DNA of 8,683 bases from JAWXCH01 sp034440595 (GTDB lineage Bacteria; Planctomycetota; Planctomycetia; Pirellulales; JALHPA01): assembly GCA_034440595.1 (NCBI GenBank), contig JAWXCH010000589.1:1-8683 (forward strand), written 5' to 3'. This document shows positions 6,657-8,683 of the stretch, piece by piece (the stretch's first letter is position 1; each line of letters opens with the position of its first letter). The position numbers were made by a program, and so were the translations under genes. The notes beneath the pieces were generated by a model. That model saw only the letters and a program-made list of their open reading frames with translations. It did no database searches and had not been told where the DNA came from.

Positions 6657-8139
6657 ACACCGTCCCTCCTGCAAGACCGGCGAGCACCAGCGACGCAATC
6701 ATTACAAGGATCACCGCCAGGCAGCCCGGACTGTTGCGCGGAATCTTGGCTTGCACGGTCGATATGATCAGCTTTTCCTTTGGGTCTGTCTCATATCGCA
6801 TTGCACCGTCTAGCAACTCATGGGCCTTCCCAAAGTTGCGATTATTCGCCTGTACGATTGCCTCGTTGAACCATTCCGTCGCGATGCAAGATGAAACCTT
6901 AGTGCGCAAGGTCCGTAACTCGCTCTGATCGCGGGCGTCTGCTGCGATCAATTGGTCGATGAGTCTTAATGCTTCGATCCATTTCTTAGCTTCAAGTGCT
7001 GCTGTTAGCTGTTTATACAGCGGGGCGAGTTCTGCCGACTTTGCATTATTCCGATGGGCAGTTGTGAGGTCCGACAGGTCGCTGCTTAATCTCTCTTTCA
7101 GTGAATTTGCGTCGGCAATCTGCATAGCCAGTTGAATTGCTCTTTTTGATACAGCTTGGCTGTCGGCGTCGTTCCACGCGTTAATGCTCAACATGCGGAG
7201 AAACTCGGCGGCCTTGTCTCGGGCGTGCTCCTCCGCGTAGCCCGGCAGGTCGCCAACTTCAAGCATCACCTTCAGATCCCCGCTGACATCGCGTTCAAAG
7301 GCACGCAGAAGACGGGCGTAGTCGGATTCAACGGCTGTGACCACGCCAATTTTATCCAGCTTCGCTTTGAGGTCAGTGACATGAGACTCAACCCGGTCCG
7401 CCAGCGGCTTGTACACACTCGAGAGTACTTTCTCGATGTTTGTTTTCGCAAAACCGGACTGTCTCAGCAGATCGACGTAAACCGTGGCGACCTTAGCGTG
7501 GCCAGCCAGTAGAGCTGATGTGATGACATTCCCAATGGGCGCGATGATCTCAGCAAGGAACCCCGCCCGAATTTCCTCTAAGCGCGCGGCATTGAGTCGG
7601 GGATCGTGAAGTTCCTTGGCCCGGAGTCGCTGCCGCATCCAAAAACTGTCTGACTCAATACCTCGTCGGAGGTGGTCGAATGCTTCTCTCCAGAGCGGAA
7701 CGCAAGCGAGATCATCGGTAATATCATCTGGAGTGTCGTTCTGAGCTTTTTCCGTGACGGCGACGGCACGCAAGAGAGCCAGCACGCCGATGTTGTGCGA
7801 GGCAACCTCCAAGGACTCAGACTCCGTGATCTTCACATACGCGGCACTGCTATTCTGACACGGATCTTGTACCAGTGTCGAAAGTACTGGCTCATTTTGG
7901 AATAGGATTGCCTCCTTTGGAGTCAGCTCGGGCCAGAATAGCCCCCACTCGAAACGCTGGACAGGGTCTTGCAGCGCTTCCAGTGCCTTTTCGATCCGAC
8001 GGGTGCTATCAGGCGACGGACGATCGTCTAGCCGAAGCGCAATCAACTTGCGCTGCGCCACTCGCTTGATCTCCGGCATCTCGGCATCAGCCGAAACGCA
8101 TAGGATCAAAAACGGATTCTTCGTGAAATCGCGCGGCAT
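6640..8139 (-). CDS. J-domain-like protein lacking HPD, with C-terminal membrane anchor, 499 aa
   Basis: Numbering starts at the ATG at 8139. Residues about 8-69 follow the J-domain pattern: NPFLILCVSADAEMPEIKRV (as in 'YxxLGV..dA...eIKkaY'), a second helix AQRKLIALRL, then IEKALEALQDPVQRFEWGLF (as in 'i.eAy.vLsDp.kR..YD'). The loop that normally carries His-Pro-Asp reads RLDDRP (36-41), so the motif that triggers Hsp70 ATPase is missing. The middle is long, charged and helical. Residues about 372-458 look TPR-like (AALEAKKWIEALRLIDQLIA; NNRNFGKAHELLDGAM). Residues about 474-496 form a strong transmembrane helix ending two or three residues from the stop, so it is probably tail-anchored with the J-like domain in the cytosol. 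The 8139 ATG has GGAG 11 nt upstream. An in-frame GTG at 8175 would add 12 residues but has no ribosome site. It is the first gene of the operon and probably recruits the Hsp70 to the membrane. Confidence 0.8.
   Translation of the reverse strand: MPRDFTKNPFLILCVSADAEMPEIKRVAQRKLIALRLDDRPSPDSTRRIEKALEALQDPVQRFEWGLFWPELTPKEAILFQNEPVLSTLVQDPCQNSSAAYVKITESESLEVASHNIGVLALLRAVAVTEKAQNDTPDDITDDLACVPLWREAFDHLRRGIESDSFWMRQRLRAKELHDPRLNAARLEEIRAGFLAEIIAPIGNVITSALLAGHAKVATVYVDLLRQSGFAKTNIEKVLSSVYKPLADRVESHVTDLKAKLDKIGVVTAVESDYARLLRAFERDVSGDLKVMLEVGDLPGYAEEHARDKAAEFLRMLSINAWNDADSQAVSKRAIQLAMQIADANSLKERLSSDLSDLTTAHRNNAKSAELAPLYKQLTAALEAKKWIEALRLIDQLIAADARDQSELRTLRTKVSSCIATEWFNEAIVQANNRNFGKAHELLDGAMRYETDPKEKLIISTVQAKIPRNSPGCLAVILVMIASLVLAGLAGGTVYAYIT
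6665..6670 (-). promoter_or_regulatory. Strong Shine-Dalgarno that sets the GrpE-like start
   Basis: AGGAGG on the - strand (CCTCCT on +) lies 8 nt before the ATG at 6656-6654. It is inside the end of the J-like gene. It is the strongest ribosome site in the operon and decides the start against the in-frame ATG at 6698, which lies upstream of it. Confidence 0.8.
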
Positions 8140-8175
8140 TCTGTGAGTCACTCCGGAAACGACAGGGCTAATCAC

Positions 8176-8184
8176 AGAATAGCA
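8176..8184 (-). promoter_or_regulatory. Possible extended -10 promoter element for the chaperone operon
   Basis: The - strand reads TGCTATTCT, which fits an extended -10 (TGnTATAAT with two mismatches), about 37 nt before the ATG at 8139. No good -35 is seen at the usual distance, which extended -10 promoters tolerate. If real, transcription would begin near 8168-8170. The upstream GTG start at 8175 would then not be transcribed, consistent with the chosen ATG. A nine-base match is weak evidence. Confidence 0.25.
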
Positions 8185-8252
8185 ATAACATCCAACTCAC
8201 GCATGAGGAATCGTCTGATCCATATCCTGTGATCCAAACCAAGGGGATGCCT

Positions 8253-8281
8253 TCTGCCGGCGGACGCATTCTGTCGGCAGA
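8253..8281. promoter_or_regulatory. Two tandem near-palindromic 12-mers, candidate operators
   Basis: TCTGCCGGCGGA (8253-8264) and TCTGTCGGCAGA (8270-8281) are each 12-base dyads with a single mismatched pair. Both derive from the perfect palindrome TCTGCCGGCAGA, and they lie 17 bp apart centre to centre. As a consequence the outer half-sites can also pair as a 7-bp stem. They sit in the gap between the divergent J-like gene and the gene starting at 8359, which is a typical place for binding sites of a dimeric regulator. The regulator is unknown. Confidence 0.4.
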
Positions 8282-8310
8282 CAAAGAGATGACGAAGACG
8301 GTATGATCCG

Positions 8311-8340
8311 TTGATCGTTTCCTCCACATTCGCCTAGGTT
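8311..8340 (+). promoter_or_regulatory. Weak sigma70-like promoter candidate for the rightward gene
   Basis: TTGATC (8311-8316) and TAGGTT (8335-8340) are separated by 18 bp and match TTGACA at 4 and TATAAT at 3 positions. The -10 is poor. It is listed because it is the best pair before the ATG at 8359 and lies 30 bp downstream of the tandem palindromes. Confidence 0.2.
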
Positions 8341-8358
8341 AGATACGCCCTTTTGCCT

Positions 8359-8683
8359 ATGACGCATACTCCAGCCAAGTCATCATTTCGTGTTACCGGC
8401 GCCCATCGGAAGACCGCCGAGGATGTGGACTTGATCATTGAGGCGGTCTCATCGGAAAACGCAAGGGTTAAGGCTGAACTCATGCAGATCGCCGTAACCG
8501 CCGTGTCGGTGGTGGTGAAACCGCAGCCAAGCCCTACTTCGATTGACAATGCCCAGAGCCGGCAAAATCAACGACCGCCAACGTTACCGCAATCCACATT
8601 AGAAGCCTCGATCTGGGCGGACGTCGAAACCGAAAAGAACGCCGAGCCGCCACCCAAAGAGAACGGAACTCGAAGGAGTGGAG
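8359..8683 (+). CDS. Hypothetical protein, N-terminal part, planctomycete-type N-terminal domain (partial)
   Basis: The frame opens with ATG at 8359, after an in-frame TAG at 8335-8337, and runs without a stop for 108 codons to the window edge. Residues about 9-53 (FRVTGAHRKTAEDVDLIIEA, then SSENARVKAELMQIAVTAVS) form a compact beta-alpha-beta pattern. From memory it resembles a short N-terminal domain frequent in planctomycete proteins, with a 'F.V.G.....G.D....I.A....NA..KAEL.GI.VT.V' pattern, often followed by a flexible linker and further domains. I cannot name the family. Residues from about 54 onward are rich in Pro, Gln, Ser, Asn and Glu and look like a linker, so the functional domain probably lies beyond 8683. 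There is no clear Shine-Dalgarno sequence. It is transcribed divergently from the chaperone operon and may share its control region. Confidence 0.6.
   Translation, partial: MTHTPAKSSFRVTGAHRKTAEDVDLIIEAVSSENARVKAELMQIAVTAVSVVVKPQPSPTSIDNAQSRQNQRPPTLPQSTLEASIWADVETEKNAEPPPKENGTRRSG

Noticed and set aside
6657..6698. ATG at 6698 as start of the GrpE-like protein
   Set aside because: It has no Shine-Dalgarno and would overlap the J-like gene by 59 nt; the ATG at 6656 has AGGAGG 8 nt upstream.
1181..8139. Calling the operon an anti-phage defence system
   Set aside because: There is no nuclease, nucleotide cyclase, pore-forming effector or mobile-element marker in the window; the gene content supports a regulated chaperone, not a specific defence role.
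8137..8175. GTG start at 8175 for the J-like protein (12 extra residues)
   Set aside because: There is no ribosome site before it, it abuts the only promoter-like box, and the J-like fold begins just after the ATG at 8139.

Overview
The window is bacterial and most likely planctomycetal. The reasons are a eukaryote-like Ser/Thr kinase beside an FHA protein, an unusual Hsp70, moderate base composition, generally weak Shine-Dalgarno signals, and a right-edge ORF whose N-terminus resembles (from memory) a small domain common in planctomycete proteins. This assignment is an inference from the sequence alone.

Layout: the left edge holds the last 35 codons of an AraC-family regulator (+ strand, to 109). 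After a 219-bp gap comes an unrecognised 226-aa protein (329-1009, +). A short convergent gap (1010-1180) follows, carrying a nested hairpin. From 8139 down to 1181 a tightly packed six-gene operon runs on the - strand. In transcription order it encodes: (1) a J-domain-like protein without HPD and with a C-terminal membrane anchor; (2) a GrpE-like protein; (3) an 834-aa Hsp70 with a probable beta-rich insertion between the ATPase and substrate-binding regions; (4) an active-looking Ser/Thr protein kinase; (5) a TPR protein with a low-complexity tail; (6) an FHA-domain protein. A 219-bp divergent gap (8140-8358) follows, with two tandem near-palindromic 12-mers. The right edge holds the start of a + strand gene (8359 onward, incomplete).

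Interpretation: the order J-like, GrpE-like, Hsp70 is a divergent, complete-looking copy of the DnaJ/GrpE/DnaK triad. It is fused transcriptionally to a writer (kinase), a reader (FHA) and an adaptor (TPR) of threonine phosphorylation. Gene junctions are -17, +36, +3, -1 and -4 nt, so co-expression and translational coupling are very likely. The simplest model is a membrane-tethered, phospho-regulated specialised chaperone machine. Its client and trigger cannot be read from the sequence. No RNA gene, IS element, CRISPR array or integrase was seen.
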